A DNA stretch of 33,537 bases, taken from NCBI GenBank assembly GCA_030539395.1, contig JAUNSC010000036.1, forward strand, positions 1 to 33,537. The letters run 5' to 3'. Below the pieces are notes generated by a model. That model did not search any database. It was not told where the DNA came from and saw only the letters and a list, made by a program, of their open reading frames with translations. Origin of the DNA: Eubacteriales bacterium (GTDB lineage Bacteria > Bacillota > Clostridia > Lachnospirales > Lachnospiraceae). The position numbers were made by a program, and so were the translations under genes. Positions 8,181 through 16,541 of the stretch are shown here, one piece after another (within the stretch, counting starts at the first letter, position 1; every line of letters begins with the position of its first letter).

Positions 8181-9062
8181 TTAATCCCTCGCTTTCTTCT
8201 GCTGTCTTACATAGAAAATAGCTACAATAATACATATTATCAGAACAATCACCGACGCTGCCGACGCAAGAGCATATTTGCTGCTGTTAAAAGCGAATTT
8301 ATAGATATAGATGCTCAGCGTCTCCGTTGTCTTCGCCGGTCCTCCTCCCGTCAGCATCCAGATAACCGCAAATGATTGGATACTCCAGACAAAATCTAAC
8401 ATGGAAATACTGATTATAATGGGTTTTAACTGTGGTATCGTAATATGCAGAAACTGCTGCAGCGAATCCGCCCCATCCAAAGCAGAACATTCATACAGAT
8501 CACCCGAAATACCCTGCAGCCCCGCGAGAAGGCTGATCATATAAAACGGATATCCGCACCAGATATTTACAAATGTAATCGTATATAGAGCTATCGACCT
8601 GTCACTGAGCCATTCACTGTCTTTTGTGGCAAGATGGACAAAGGACAGCAGATAATCTATGATCCCCTGCGGCTGGAGCATTAATTTCCATAAAATTGCA
8701 ATAACGGAGGCCGTAAACATCCATGGAAGCACGTAAATAACTCTGGCTATCGTTTTTGTTCTTCTCGCAAAATAGGAAGAATTCAACAGCATGGCAAACC
8801 CCATGCCCAGTCCCATGTGAGCAACCACACTTACAAGCACAAAAAATATGGTATTTCGAACCGCATTCCAAAAAGCCTTATCCCCAAGTATTTTGGAATA
8901 ATTTTTAAATCCAACTATTTCAGGATTTTTTTCTACAATTGCATTGTTAAGAAAAGAATACTGAAAAATCATACAGATCGGGATTACCAGCAATACTACC
9001 ATTAAAATAATTGTAGGCGCGAGAAACAAATAGGGAGTCGCCGCTTTTTTTACTTTCCTCAT
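8181..9062 (-). CDS. sugar ABC transporter permease, MalF/UgpA type
   Basis: From the ATG at 9062, 293 residues, six helices, with the FLAPTII start common in MalF/UgpA subunits and the EAA loop ECSALDGADSLQQFLHITIP at about 188-207. The start was chosen because GAAGGGAAGGACAATTTT supplies a ribosome site and the preceding 15 in-frame residues look untranslated. It is the first permease after the binding protein, from which it is separated by 160 bases containing a hairpin. Confidence 0.9.
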   Translation of the reverse strand: MRKVKKAATPYLFLAPTIILMVVLLVIPICMIFQYSFLNNAIVEKNPEIVGFKNYSKILGDKAFWNAVRNTIFFVLVSVVAHMGLGMGFAMLLNSSYFARRTKTIARVIYVLPWMFTASVIAILWKLMLQPQGIIDYLLSFVHLATKDSEWLSDRSIALYTITFVNIWCGYPFYMISLLAGLQGISGDLYECSALDGADSLQQFLHITIPQLKPIIISISMLDFVWSIQSFAVIWMLTGGGPAKTTETLSIYIYKFAFNSSKYALASAASVIVLIICIIVAIFYVRQQKKARD

Positions 9063-9173
9063 AAAATTGTCCTTCCCTTCTGTTATTGGACGACAAAACC
9101 GGGCCATTCCATATTCCGCAGAACCTTTAGAAACTTAATTTTGTCATCACTTCCGTTTTGATTCATTTTAATA

Positions 9174-9197
9174 ATGCATGCCCTTCCGGGCATGCAT
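9174..9197 (-). other. intercistronic hairpin after the binding-protein gene
   Basis: Ten-base perfect arms (ATGCATGCCC / GGGCATGCAT) with a 4-base loop, 26 bases after the binding-protein stop. On the minus strand it is followed by TATTAAAATG, too poor in T for a full terminator. It likely protects or partly ends the upstream message so that more binding protein than permease is made. Confidence 0.6.
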
Positions 9198-9222
9198 CTA
9201 TTTGCCTGTAAAAACACAGATA

Positions 9223-10491
9223 TTACTCCGCATCCAGCCCGTCTCTGATCTCCTGCACATTCTGAAGGAATGTCTCTGTATCTGTATCTCCATCCATATA
9301 AGTAACAACTTCATCAATGTATGCCGGCATAAATTCATTCGCGCTCTTCATACCCGTGAATTCATTATAAGGAGTTCCTGCCATGTACATCTCATAAATA
9401 TCCGGGAATACCGGATCGCCGCCGGAGTAATCCGGCTCAGCCAAAGTACTGCCCGGAATAGCAGACTGCGTTACCGCCAGATCAGCATTGATATCCGCAT
9501 TATACAGATACTCAATGAACTTCAGAGCCTCTTCTTTATTTTCGCTGTTCTCAGTAATTCCAAGAGCCCAGTTTGCAGTACAGTTTTTACTTGTGCCTTC
9601 AAATCCATCTCTGACAGGAATTGCACAAACACCAATATTCAGGTCCGGAGCTTCCTGTCTGAAAGATGTAAGAACAGCCGCAGAGTTAATGATAAATGCC
9701 AGTTCGCCGCTTGCAAATTTTGATGTCATATCAGTCTCTGTAAGAGAACTCATACCCGGATAAATATACCCCTGATCATTCAGGTTCTTCATAAATTCTG
9801 CATACTCTGCAAGATCCGGGTTTCCGGCAATTGAATATTTACCTTCCTCGTTTAACATGGTAATATCAGATGCCCACGCAAATCCGCTCCACACATTCTG
9901 AATACCGGAAGGTGAAGATGCGTCCAGATTGATCGCATATGCATAATATCCATTTTCTGTAATAGTTTTACATACCTCTTCAAACTCACTCCATGTCCTG
10001 GGAACTTCTTCGATTCCACACGCCTCTAAAATATCAAGATTCACAAACATCGGATATGGGAAATTGATAACCGGAAGGGCATATGTTGAGCCCATAGCTG
10101 TCCACTGACTCATGAATACAGACTGATCAAAACCGTCTGCATCAAGAAGCGTACTGATATTTGTCAAAATTCCCTGATCAGCGAAATCATATACCCAGCT
10201 GCCATCCACGCTGACAATATCCGCCACCGTTCCTGTTGACGCACCCGAAACAATGGCTGTTTTGGTATCTGCGAAAGGAGCACTCAGAAGCTCTACCTTC
10301 ACTCCCGTTTCTTCATAATACCGGTCACAGATTGCCTGAACATAACCCTCCGGACACTCTACTGCCCACCACTGCTGCCATTCAAGGGTAATTCCTGCAT
10401 CGTCTGCCGCATTTACATTCATTCCGCCGAGCAAAGCGGCGAGAGCCATAGCTGATGCCAAAGAAACAGATACGCTTTTTTTCTTCATCAT
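9223..10491 (-). CDS. extracellular sugar-binding protein of ABC importer
   Basis: A 422-residue family 1 solute-binding protein. The start is the tandem ATG ATG at 10491, 9 bases after AAAGGAG. The N-terminus is an export signal (MMKKK, then a hydrophobic core to about residue 25) with a likely signal peptidase I cut after VNA. There is no lipobox cysteine, which is unusual for a Gram-positive binding protein. The mature part begins ITLEWQQWW and has tryptophan/tyrosine-rich sugar-contact regions. It is the first gene of the operon and has a strong promoter. The ligand is unknown; the two permeases, kinase and aldolases downstream point to a sugar or sugar derivative. Confidence 0.88.
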   Translation of the reverse strand: MMKKKSVSVSLASAMALAALLGGMNVNAADDAGITLEWQQWWAVECPEGYVQAICDRYYEETGVKVELLSAPFADTKTAIVSGASTGTVADIVSVDGSWVYDFADQGILTNISTLLDADGFDQSVFMSQWTAMGSTYALPVINFPYPMFVNLDILEACGIEEVPRTWSEFEEVCKTITENGYYAYAINLDASSPSGIQNVWSGFAWASDITMLNEEGKYSIAGNPDLAEYAEFMKNLNDQGYIYPGMSSLTETDMTSKFASGELAFIINSAAVLTSFRQEAPDLNIGVCAIPVRDGFEGTSKNCTANWALGITENSENKEEALKFIEYLYNADINADLAVTQSAIPGSTLAEPDYSGGDPVFPDIYEMYMAGTPYNEFTGMKSANEFMPAYIDEVVTYMDGDTDTETFLQNVQEIRDGLDAE

Positions 10492-10555
10492 AATACACAT
10501 CTCCTTTTCATTAGTATTTAATACGTTCCTATTGCTCAAACATGTTTGTAACCAG

Positions 10556-10584
10556 ATTATACAAAACATTTTATTTCATGTAAA
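10556..10584 (-). promoter_or_regulatory. promoter of the sugar importer operon
   Basis: On the minus strand TTTACA, 17 bases, then TATAAT, about 65 bases before the binding-protein start. The spacer is entirely occupied by one copy of the repeated TGAAATAAAATTTCA-like motif, the place where a repressor would block RNA polymerase. Confidence 0.7.
10564..10578. promoter_or_regulatory. candidate RpiR operator, copy 1
   Basis: Matches 12 of 15 bases of the near-palindrome TGAAATTTTATTTCA. It sits exactly between the -35 and -10 boxes of the importer promoter. Confidence 0.5.
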
Positions 10585-10598
10585 GCTACATTGTGACA

Positions 10599-10613
10599 TA
10601 AAATTTTATTTCT
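10599..10613. promoter_or_regulatory. candidate RpiR operator, copy 2
   Basis: TAAAATTTTATTTCT matches the 15-base motif at 13 positions. It lies just upstream of the importer promoter, 35 bases from copy 1. Confidence 0.45.
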
Positions 10614-10643
10614 CCTTTTTACCCAATTTGCCTCCTTGTTTTT

Positions 10644-10658
10644 TGTGCATTTTGCACA
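10644..10658. promoter_or_regulatory. perfect palindrome in the divergent region, unassigned operator
   Basis: TGTGCA-TTT-TGCACA is an exact 6-3-6 inverted repeat roughly midway between the two divergent promoters. It differs from the four A/T-rich motif copies and does not fit the CcpA cre consensus. It may bind a second regulator. Confidence 0.4.
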
Positions 10659-10707
10659 TTTTAAACAATATTATTCCCATATTAATAAATATATTGCACT
10701 ATTTTTA

Positions 10708-10722
10708 AAAAATTTTATTTCA
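10708..10722. promoter_or_regulatory. candidate RpiR operator, copy 3
   Basis: AAAAATTTTATTTCA matches the 15-base motif at 13 positions. It ends 7 bases before the -35 box of the plus-strand aldolase promoter. Confidence 0.45.
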
Positions 10723-10729
10723 CATTTTC

Positions 10730-10758
10730 TTGACTTAGCTCTCTTCTGATGATATATT
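10730..10758 (+). promoter_or_regulatory. promoter of the divergent aldolase gene
   Basis: TTGACT, 17 bases, then TATATT: close to the sigma-A consensus. The start codon is 45 bases downstream, preceded by AAGGAG at 10791-10796. Motif copies flank it on both sides. Confidence 0.75.
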
Positions 10759-10772
10759 CATTTTATAATTCA

Positions 10773-10787
10773 TAAAATAAAATTTCA
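10773..10787. promoter_or_regulatory. candidate RpiR operator, copy 4
   Basis: TAAAATAAAATTTCA matches 14 of 15 bases of TGAAATAAAATTTCA and is the best copy. It lies just downstream of the expected transcription start of the plus-strand aldolase, ending 3 bases before the ribosome site. Confidence 0.5.
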
Positions 10788-10803
10788 CGGAAGGAGAATT
10801 TTT

Positions 10804-11649
10804 ATGCTAACACCAGTAAAAGAAATATTACAGATAGCTGACCAGGCAAACACTGCAGTGATTGGTTTCAACTGCATTGATTACAATCAAATTTACGCTA
10901 TGGTACACGCTGCCGAAGAAGTAAAAAAACCAGTAATTTGCATGCTCTATCCAGAGCACACCGCGTTAAAAAACATGACCTCTCCCGAAATCTTCGCTGA
11001 AATTGTAAAAAATGCGGCAAAAGAGGTCAGCGTCCCTGTTGGTCTCCATATGGATCACTGCCAGGATATCGATTACATTAACCGTGCCCTGAAAGCTGGT
11101 TTCTCCTGCGTTATGTATGACGGCTCCATGCTCCCTTTTGAAGAAAATATTGCAAATACCAAAAAGGTAGCCGATACCGCCCACGCTCTCGGCGCTGCAG
11201 TAGAGGCAGAGCTCGGGCACGTTGGCCTGGCAGAAACTGTTTCTGATCAGGATAATTGTGACCTTTACACACAGCCTGATATTGCAGCACAGTTCGTAGA
11301 AAGAAGTTCCTGTGACGCTCTCGCCGTTGCTATCGGAAGCGCCCACGGTTTTTATAAACAGACTCCCCATCTGGATATTAAACGCCTTACCGAAATCAAT
11401 GCTGCTACTTCTATCCCTCTCGTCCTTCACGGCGGAACCGGAATACCAGATGATCAACTTGATCAGGCCTTTACTCACGGAATCAATAAATTTAATGTTG
11501 GAACAGAGTTTTTCAAACTCTATCTTGATCTTCACAGAGAATATTATTTAGACAAAAGAAGTGATTCAGGAATTTTTGATTTTTCAAAATATGCGCAAGA
11601 TGAGCTTATGAAATACCTTACAAACAAATTGCAGCTCAGCAAATTCTAA
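10804..11649 (+). CDS. class II ketose-bisphosphate aldolase, third paralogue, divergent
   Basis: A 281-residue class II aldolase read in the opposite direction to its neighbours. The active site is kept but with its own flavour: Asp84-His85 in HMDHC (the others have LDHG), Glu134/Glu136 in VEAELG, His181 (GSAHG), His210 (LHGGTG) and KFNVGTE. AAGGAG lies 7 bases before the ATG, with a near-consensus promoter. It shares its upstream region, and the repeated motif, with the importer operon, so it is probably controlled by the same regulator. Three non-identical aldolases in one locus suggest different stereoisomers or a mixed substrate. Confidence 0.9.
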   Translation: MLTPVKEILQIADQANTAVIGFNCIDYNQIYAMVHAAEEVKKPVICMLYPEHTALKNMTSPEIFAEIVKNAAKEVSVPVGLHMDHCQDIDYINRALKAGFSCVMYDGSMLPFEENIANTKKVADTAHALGAAVEAELGHVGLAETVSDQDNCDLYTQPDIAAQFVERSSCDALAVAIGSAHGFYKQTPHLDIKRLTEINAATSIPLVLHGGTGIPDDQLDQAFTHGINKFNVGTEFFKLYLDLHREYYLDKRSDSGIFDFSKYAQDELMKYLTNKLQLSKF

Positions 11650-11665
11650 ATATAACAGCCTTCTA

Positions 11666-11702
11666 AAAAACTGCAGGTGTTACATACACACCCGCAGTTT
11701 TT
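11666..11702. terminator. bidirectional terminator between the two sugar loci
   Basis: Stem AAAAACTGC-a-GGTGT paired with ACACC-c-GCAGTTTTT (one A/C mismatch) around a 7-base loop. T-runs occur on both strands, so it can end both the plus-strand aldolase and the minus-strand GH30 operon, whose stop is 14 bases away. Confidence 0.8.
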
Positions 11703-11715
11703 GTCTGCCTGTCGC

Positions 11716-13074
11716 TCATTTTTCCGTCATATTTCTGATTCCCGCCGTCATAATCGCTGCTCCGGGAATTTGAATCTCCGCTGTTTCACCTTCCAGACGC
11801 AGAACTATTTTCTTTTCATGCCCACCACGGTTCAAAATTACCACCTGGATAGAATGATCAGGATTTTCAAACGCTGTTACATCTATTTCATCTGTATACC
11901 GGCTGCATCCAAGCCGTACAGCTCCGGGCTGAATAAAATGGCTGAAATGGCGGATATACGCAAGGCTGTTTCGCTCCATCAGCTCTTTATTCTTTGTATC
12001 ATAAAGGTACGGTGCATCACAGAAGTTCCCCACATGATTCGGCCCTCCGACTTCGTCCAGCACTAAATTCCAGTCATAAAAAGCCGTCATTCCATTATTC
12101 AGATTGCCGATAATGTCATGTGCATATTTTTGTGCATTTGCCAGATAATCATCCGCACTATACTTACTGTATTCAATACATGCCTCGGATAAGATCATTT
12201 TCTTATCCGGAAATTTCTTTCGCAGATAATCCAATGATTCAAAATGATCCCCGCTGTACCAGTGAAATGCCACTCCGGCTATCATGTGATCTGTTGTTGC
12301 GTCAATAATTTCGCAGGCTCTCTCAAAAACCCGTTCCTTATTATGATCCCATATAAAAATTTCTATTTCATTTAACCCGTTTTTCACCATTTCCGGATAA
12401 AGGAAATCCCGCAAAAAGACTTTTTCCTGCCCGGCCGTATAGACACAGGAATCCCATGTCTGCACTGCAGCCGGCTCATTCTGCAGAGAAATACGGTTTA
12501 CGATGCACCCTTTCTCCCTCAGTTTTCTAATATAGAGACAAATATATTCTGCCCACTTCTTTCGAAATTCTTCCTTCAGCTCTCCGCCCCGGCTTCTCTG
12601 TCCATTTGTTTTCATAAATGCCGGCGGTGACCACGGAGAAAGCATCAATTCAATTTTTTTGCCTGCCGCTTTTTCTGCATCCTGAAGAAGGGGCAGAACA
12701 TATTTCATTCCACGCTCAATGGAGAAGCCCTTCATCTCCACATCGTTTACATCGCTCAGGGCTTCATATTGTTCCATAGAAAAATCACAACTGTCCAAAT
12801 GTATACGCCCGAAGCGGTAATTCATTTCATTTTTGTCAAAATATGTATGAAGCATCTGCTGACGCTGTTCTTTACTCATTTGTGAATATATATATCCGGC
12901 CGAATCTGTAAAAGCACCGCCGAAGCCCTCAAATACCTGTCCTCTCACGGAAGGATAAATATTTACCGTCCGGTTTTCTACGCCATTATCTTTTACAAAA
13001 ACCGCCTCGCCCGCTTCTGTTTGTTTTACATTTTCTCTAAACGTTGTTGTTTCAAAGTGTAATAGCCTTCCCAT
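11716..13074 (-). CDS. intracellular GH30 glycosidase (glucosylceramidase/beta-glucanase-like)
   Basis: A 452-residue TIM-barrel glycosidase plus a C-terminal beta domain (about 375-452), the usual GH30 layout. Family landmarks: FEGFGGAFTDSA at 48-59, LSPWSPPAFMKTNG at 145-158, acid/base Glu200 in SLQNEP, and nucleophile Glu297 in ILSEA. There is no signal peptide, so it should act in the cytoplasm on an imported oligosaccharide or glycoside. The family includes beta-glucosidases, beta-1,6-glucanases, xylosidases and fucosidases; the exact bond is open. It is the last gene of the operon, with its AAGGAG site overlapping the end of the response-regulator gene. Confidence 0.88.
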   Translation of the reverse strand: MGRLLHFETTTFRENVKQTEAGEAVFVKDNGVENRTVNIYPSVRGQVFEGFGGAFTDSAGYIYSQMSKEQRQQMLHTYFDKNEMNYRFGRIHLDSCDFSMEQYEALSDVNDVEMKGFSIERGMKYVLPLLQDAEKAAGKKIELMLSPWSPPAFMKTNGQRSRGGELKEEFRKKWAEYICLYIRKLREKGCIVNRISLQNEPAAVQTWDSCVYTAGQEKVFLRDFLYPEMVKNGLNEIEIFIWDHNKERVFERACEIIDATTDHMIAGVAFHWYSGDHFESLDYLRKKFPDKKMILSEACIEYSKYSADDYLANAQKYAHDIIGNLNNGMTAFYDWNLVLDEVGGPNHVGNFCDAPYLYDTKNKELMERNSLAYIRHFSHFIQPGAVRLGCSRYTDEIDVTAFENPDHSIQVVILNRGGHEKKIVLRLEGETAEIQIPGAAIMTAGIRNMTEK

Positions 13075-13085
13075 ATCCTGCTCCT

Positions 13086-13805
13086 TCAGAAATTCTTTTT
13101 ATATTCGCTCGGCGTAATTCCCATAATTTTCTTGAAAACACGCGTAAAATACTTTTCGTCCTGAAATCCCACTTTATAAGCGATCTCGTATGTCTTAAAA
13201 TACCGCTGCTTCAGATAGGCGCACGCATGCTCAATGCGAATCTGGTTCAGATAATCCACAAAACCTGTTCCCAGACACTGAGAAAAAATAGTAGATAAAT
13301 AACCCGGGGAAATTCCAACTACATCAGCAACACGCTGCAAGGTCAATTCCTCATTATAATATTCTTCCATATATTCTTTTGCAAGCTCCACAAGATTAGA
13401 ATGTGTACTGTCAACTTCCGTTTTCTGCGTCGTTCCCGATATTTCGTCAGCAATCTCAAGGATCTGCTTTAAAATATCCGAAGAGCGGCTGGGCTTAAGC
13501 AGATAGCAGCGGGCACCATAACGCAAAGCCTGCTGCGCATATCTGAATTCTTCATAGCCGCTTAAAATAATTGTTGCAGGAAAGATCCCTGCATTCTTAG
13601 CCTCCTTCATGACGGCAATGCCATCCCTGACCGGCATCTGAATGTCGAGCAGCATTATTTCCGGGCGGTTTTTGAATATGATATCAATCGCTTCCTGTCC
13701 GTTTCGGGCAAGATAGATCCGGTCAAACCTGTCTGTATGGAGCCGGATATATTTTTCCATCCCTTTGCGAATCATATCCTCATCTTCTGCTATTAATAAT
13801 TTCAT
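13086..13805 (-). CDS. AraC-type response regulator (YesN-like)
   Basis: A 239-residue protein from the ATG at 13805. Residues 1-120 are a receiver domain: acidic pocket AEDED at 6-10, phospho-acceptor Asp54 in LLDIQMP, and the KPS lysine near 105. Residues about 140-239 are an AraC/XylS double helix-turn-helix (LQRVADVVGISPGYLSTIF, then AYKVGFQDEKYFTRVFKK). The start was chosen by the site GGAG 7 bases upstream; the TAA stop of the kinase gene lies inside that spacing, so translation is coupled. It is expected to activate the upstream importer genes when the sensor detects sugar. Confidence 0.9.
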   Translation of the reverse strand: MKLLIAEDEDMIRKGMEKYIRLHTDRFDRIYLARNGQEAIDIIFKNRPEIMLLDIQMPVRDGIAVMKEAKNAGIFPATIILSGYEEFRYAQQALRYGARCYLLKPSRSSDILKQILEIADEISGTTQKTEVDSTHSNLVELAKEYMEEYYNEELTLQRVADVVGISPGYLSTIFSQCLGTGFVDYLNQIRIEHACAYLKQRYFKTYEIAYKVGFQDEKYFTRVFKKIMGITPSEYKKNF

Positions 13806-13809
13806 CTTC

Positions 13810-15609
13810 TTACTCCTCTTCTGATTCCAGCGGTACACGTACAGTTACCAGAGTCCCCTCGCCAACGCAGCTTTCAATATTCAGTTTAAAACGTTGTCCG
13901 TATTTTAACATCAACCGTTCTTTGACATTTTTTATTGCATATCTTCCGATTCGCTGACCGGAATAAACCTTGTCGAGATCTTCATCCCATATTCGCCGCA
14001 GCTGTGCTTCATCCATTCCCACACCAGTATCACGAATCAAAAATTCTATATAATCATCCACAGAATGTACCGATACCGTGATCACAAAATCTTTCGTGTT
14101 GTTCTGCATCCCATGAATTACAGCATTCTCCACAAACGGCTGTAAAATCAATTTCGGGATCTTCTGTGTCCGGACCGACGGGTCCACATCAAATTTGTAC
14201 TCCATTTGTTCATGGAAGCGAAGTTTCTGAATCTCAAGGTATCGTTCCAACAGCTGAATCTCCATCTCGACAGTCACCATACTTTTACCCTGCCCCAGCA
14301 CAAGACGGAACAACTGTGCCAGCTCATAGATACTCTCAGCCGTCTCCTCGTTTCCCTCCCCGATTGCCTGCCAGTAAATGCTGTCAAGGGCATTATACAG
14401 AAAGTGGGGATTTATCTGTGCCTGAAGAACAGCAAGTTCACTTTCGCGCTCCTTCAGCACCATAATATAATTTTTATTGATCAGTTCACGTATATCCGTT
14501 ACCATCTGGTTAAAACATGCTGCCACTTCACCAATCTCATCCTTTGTGCGGATCGTAACCTGCTGTTCAAAATCCCCCTGACGGAATTTGCCCATGGCTA
14601 TACAGACATGTTCCAGCGGCTTACTGATGATATTTGAAGTCAGAATCAGTAAAGGCAGTACCCCCAAAGAAATCCCCATCAGCAACAGAACCGGAATATA
14701 GGCAATTTCCTCCAGTATATCAAAAAAACCTTTTTTCGGCACAATCTTACAGATCCTCCATTGTTCTCCCGTAACATTGCCTCCGTAAATTTCCCAATGC
14801 CTATATGTATTCTGGAGATCATTCTTTACCATTTCTGTATTCTCGCCCATATACCTCCGCACTTCCTCATCCACAGTTCCGCAGACAAGCAATTCTTCAC
14901 CTTCCCGCTCATACAGAATGATGCTCTCATCATCCGACTGCAGCGTATTTCTGCAAAGATTCTCAATTATTTCCCGGGAGATGCCGATGGTGATATAGCC
15001 AAGAATCTGTGTCTTCGCGCCATTGCAAATTACTCTGCACAGCGCCAGCTTATCCGTACGGCTGGCCTGGTAAATTCCTCCGCCTCCCCGCGGCGCAGAT
15101 ACCCACATGCCTTTTCCAAGGAGCTTCTTTGCCTTTCGATACACTTCCGTCTCCCGAACACTCTCCAAATCAGAAATATAGGAACTTGCATCCATACAGC
15201 GCAGATAAGGCATCACACCATTCTCGGGATAAATGGAAAGCGTTTTAATATAACCCTTTAACGCGATATTATCTTCCACCATACGCATCGGTGCAATATT
15301 TTGCCAGAGTTTAACATCCTGATTCAGCTCCCGGGGGCTGTCCGACAGCAGAATATTTCGTATGTCCTCATTGATTGCCAGGTTCAGGGACAGATTCCTC
15401 ACATCTTCTTCAATGATATCAAGTGAGGCCTGGAGGCTGTTAACACTCTGCTTCTGCAGCTGCTCATACTCTTTCTTCGATATCTTATAACGATAGGATG
15501 TCACTGCAATGCAGATGCAAAGCAGAATCGGAATGAGTACGACATACATATAAAAGACAATCTTTCTTCTGATTGACATATTTCGTATCCGTTCTCTGAT
15601 TCTTCCCAC
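13810..15609 (-). CDS. sensor histidine kinase (YesM-like, LytS/His_kinase family)
   Basis: A 599-residue sensor with GTG start (GGAGGTG, 4 bases). It has membrane helix 1 at about 17-38, an extracellular sensor region of about 260 residues, helix 2 at about 303-325, a HAMP linker at about 326-378, and the kinase core with phospho-acceptor His402 in INPHFLYNALDSI. The ATP-binding N box (PFVENAVIHG) and G boxes (DTGVGM, GIG-like turns) follow. YesM-type kinases beside CUT1 importers usually sense extracellular oligosaccharides, sometimes together with the binding protein. The stop lies 4 bases before the response-regulator start. Confidence 0.92.
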   Translation of the reverse strand: MGRIRERIRNMSIRRKIVFYMYVVLIPILLCICIAVTSYRYKISKKEYEQLQKQSVNSLQASLDIIEEDVRNLSLNLAINEDIRNILLSDSPRELNQDVKLWQNIAPMRMVEDNIALKGYIKTLSIYPENGVMPYLRCMDASSYISDLESVRETEVYRKAKKLLGKGMWVSAPRGGGGIYQASRTDKLALCRVICNGAKTQILGYITIGISREIIENLCRNTLQSDDESIILYEREGEELLVCGTVDEEVRRYMGENTEMVKNDLQNTYRHWEIYGGNVTGEQWRICKIVPKKGFFDILEEIAYIPVLLLMGISLGVLPLLILTSNIISKPLEHVCIAMGKFRQGDFEQQVTIRTKDEIGEVAACFNQMVTDIRELINKNYIMVLKERESELAVLQAQINPHFLYNALDSIYWQAIGEGNEETAESIYELAQLFRLVLGQGKSMVTVEMEIQLLERYLEIQKLRFHEQMEYKFDVDPSVRTQKIPKLILQPFVENAVIHGMQNNTKDFVITVSVHSVDDYIEFLIRDTGVGMDEAQLRRIWDEDLDKVYSGQRIGRYAIKNVKERLMLKYGQRFKLNIESCVGEGTLVTVRVPLESEEE

Positions 15610-15695
15610 AATGCACCTCCATTATCAGCTGACTTTGTTTCAAAGCTTCTTTATTTATATTTCCGCCTGCATAAAATGGTCCTCTGGAATCTATT

Positions 15696-16541
15696 TTACC
15701 CCTTTACGGCTCCCATTGCCACACCTTTTGTGATATGTTTGTTCAATACAATGTAAATAAGAACCGCCGGCGCAGCCGTCAAAGCCATAACTGCAAATTG
15801 TACCGCATAATTGGAAGAATACTGACCGGTGAACTCCAGCACGGAGAACGGAAGCGTCTTCCACTTCGGGGAACTCAGATAAGTACTTGCCATCATAAAT
15901 TCATTCCAGTTGTTTAAGAACGTCATGATAGATACAGTTGCAATGGATGCCTTCAGCATTGGTGTAATGATCTGGAAAATAATGCGGTAAATACCGCAGC
16001 CATCCATAACGGCAGCCTCTTCAAGCTCCACCGGAATCGCGCTCATAAAACTCGTCATCAGGAACAGTCCCTGAGGAAGGGAAAATGCCACGTACGGAAT
16101 CAGCAGTGCCCAGATCGTATCTGTCATATGCAGTGTGCTGTAAATTTTATAATTGGGAAGCAGCGTTGCATGAATCGGAATCATCATTCCCATCAGCAAC
16201 AGTGTTTTCACGAGGCCGTTCAGCTTCCAGTGCATTCTCAGGCAGGCAAATGCCGCCATGATCGAGATCAGAACCACCAGCACCACAGCCAGGCCATTGA
16301 TCAAAAGGCTGTTTTTCAGATAGTGGATAAAATTCCCATCAACAAATGCTTTTACATAATTGCCCCACTGAATCTTTTCCGGAATAATCAGCAATCCGTT
16401 TGTAAACATCTCATTGCTGCTTGCCAGAGAGAAATCCAGCAGCCAGATCAGCGGGAAAATCTGGATGATTGCCACGAAGATCAGTGCGATCCAGAGGATT
16501 ATTTTACCAATGGGAGTCTTTTTCTTTCCTGTTATTTCCAT
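15696..16541 (-). CDS. carbohydrate ABC transporter permease, MalG type (second importer)
   Basis: A 281-residue six-helix permease with EAA loop EEAAVMDGCGIYRIIFQIIT at about 176-195 and the GAVKG end usual for MalG-type subunits. Its ATG overlaps the stop of the preceding permease by one base (TAATG), so translation is coupled. An 86-base gap follows before the histidine kinase gene. The importer lacks its own ATPase. Confidence 0.9.
   Translation of the reverse strand: MEITGKKKTPIGKIILWIALIFVAIIQIFPLIWLLDFSLASSNEMFTNGLLIIPEKIQWGNYVKAFVDGNFIHYLKNSLLINGLAVVLVVLISIMAAFACLRMHWKLNGLVKTLLLMGMMIPIHATLLPNYKIYSTLHMTDTIWALLIPYVAFSLPQGLFLMTSFMSAIPVELEEAAVMDGCGIYRIIFQIITPMLKASIATVSIMTFLNNWNEFMMASTYLSSPKWKTLPFSVLEFTGQYSSNYAVQFAVMALTAAPAVLIYIVLNKHITKGVAMGAVKG

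Noticed and set aside
10492-10803. CcpA cre site in the divergent region
   Set aside because: No match to the usual cre consensus with a central CG was found; the TGTGCA palindrome differs from it.
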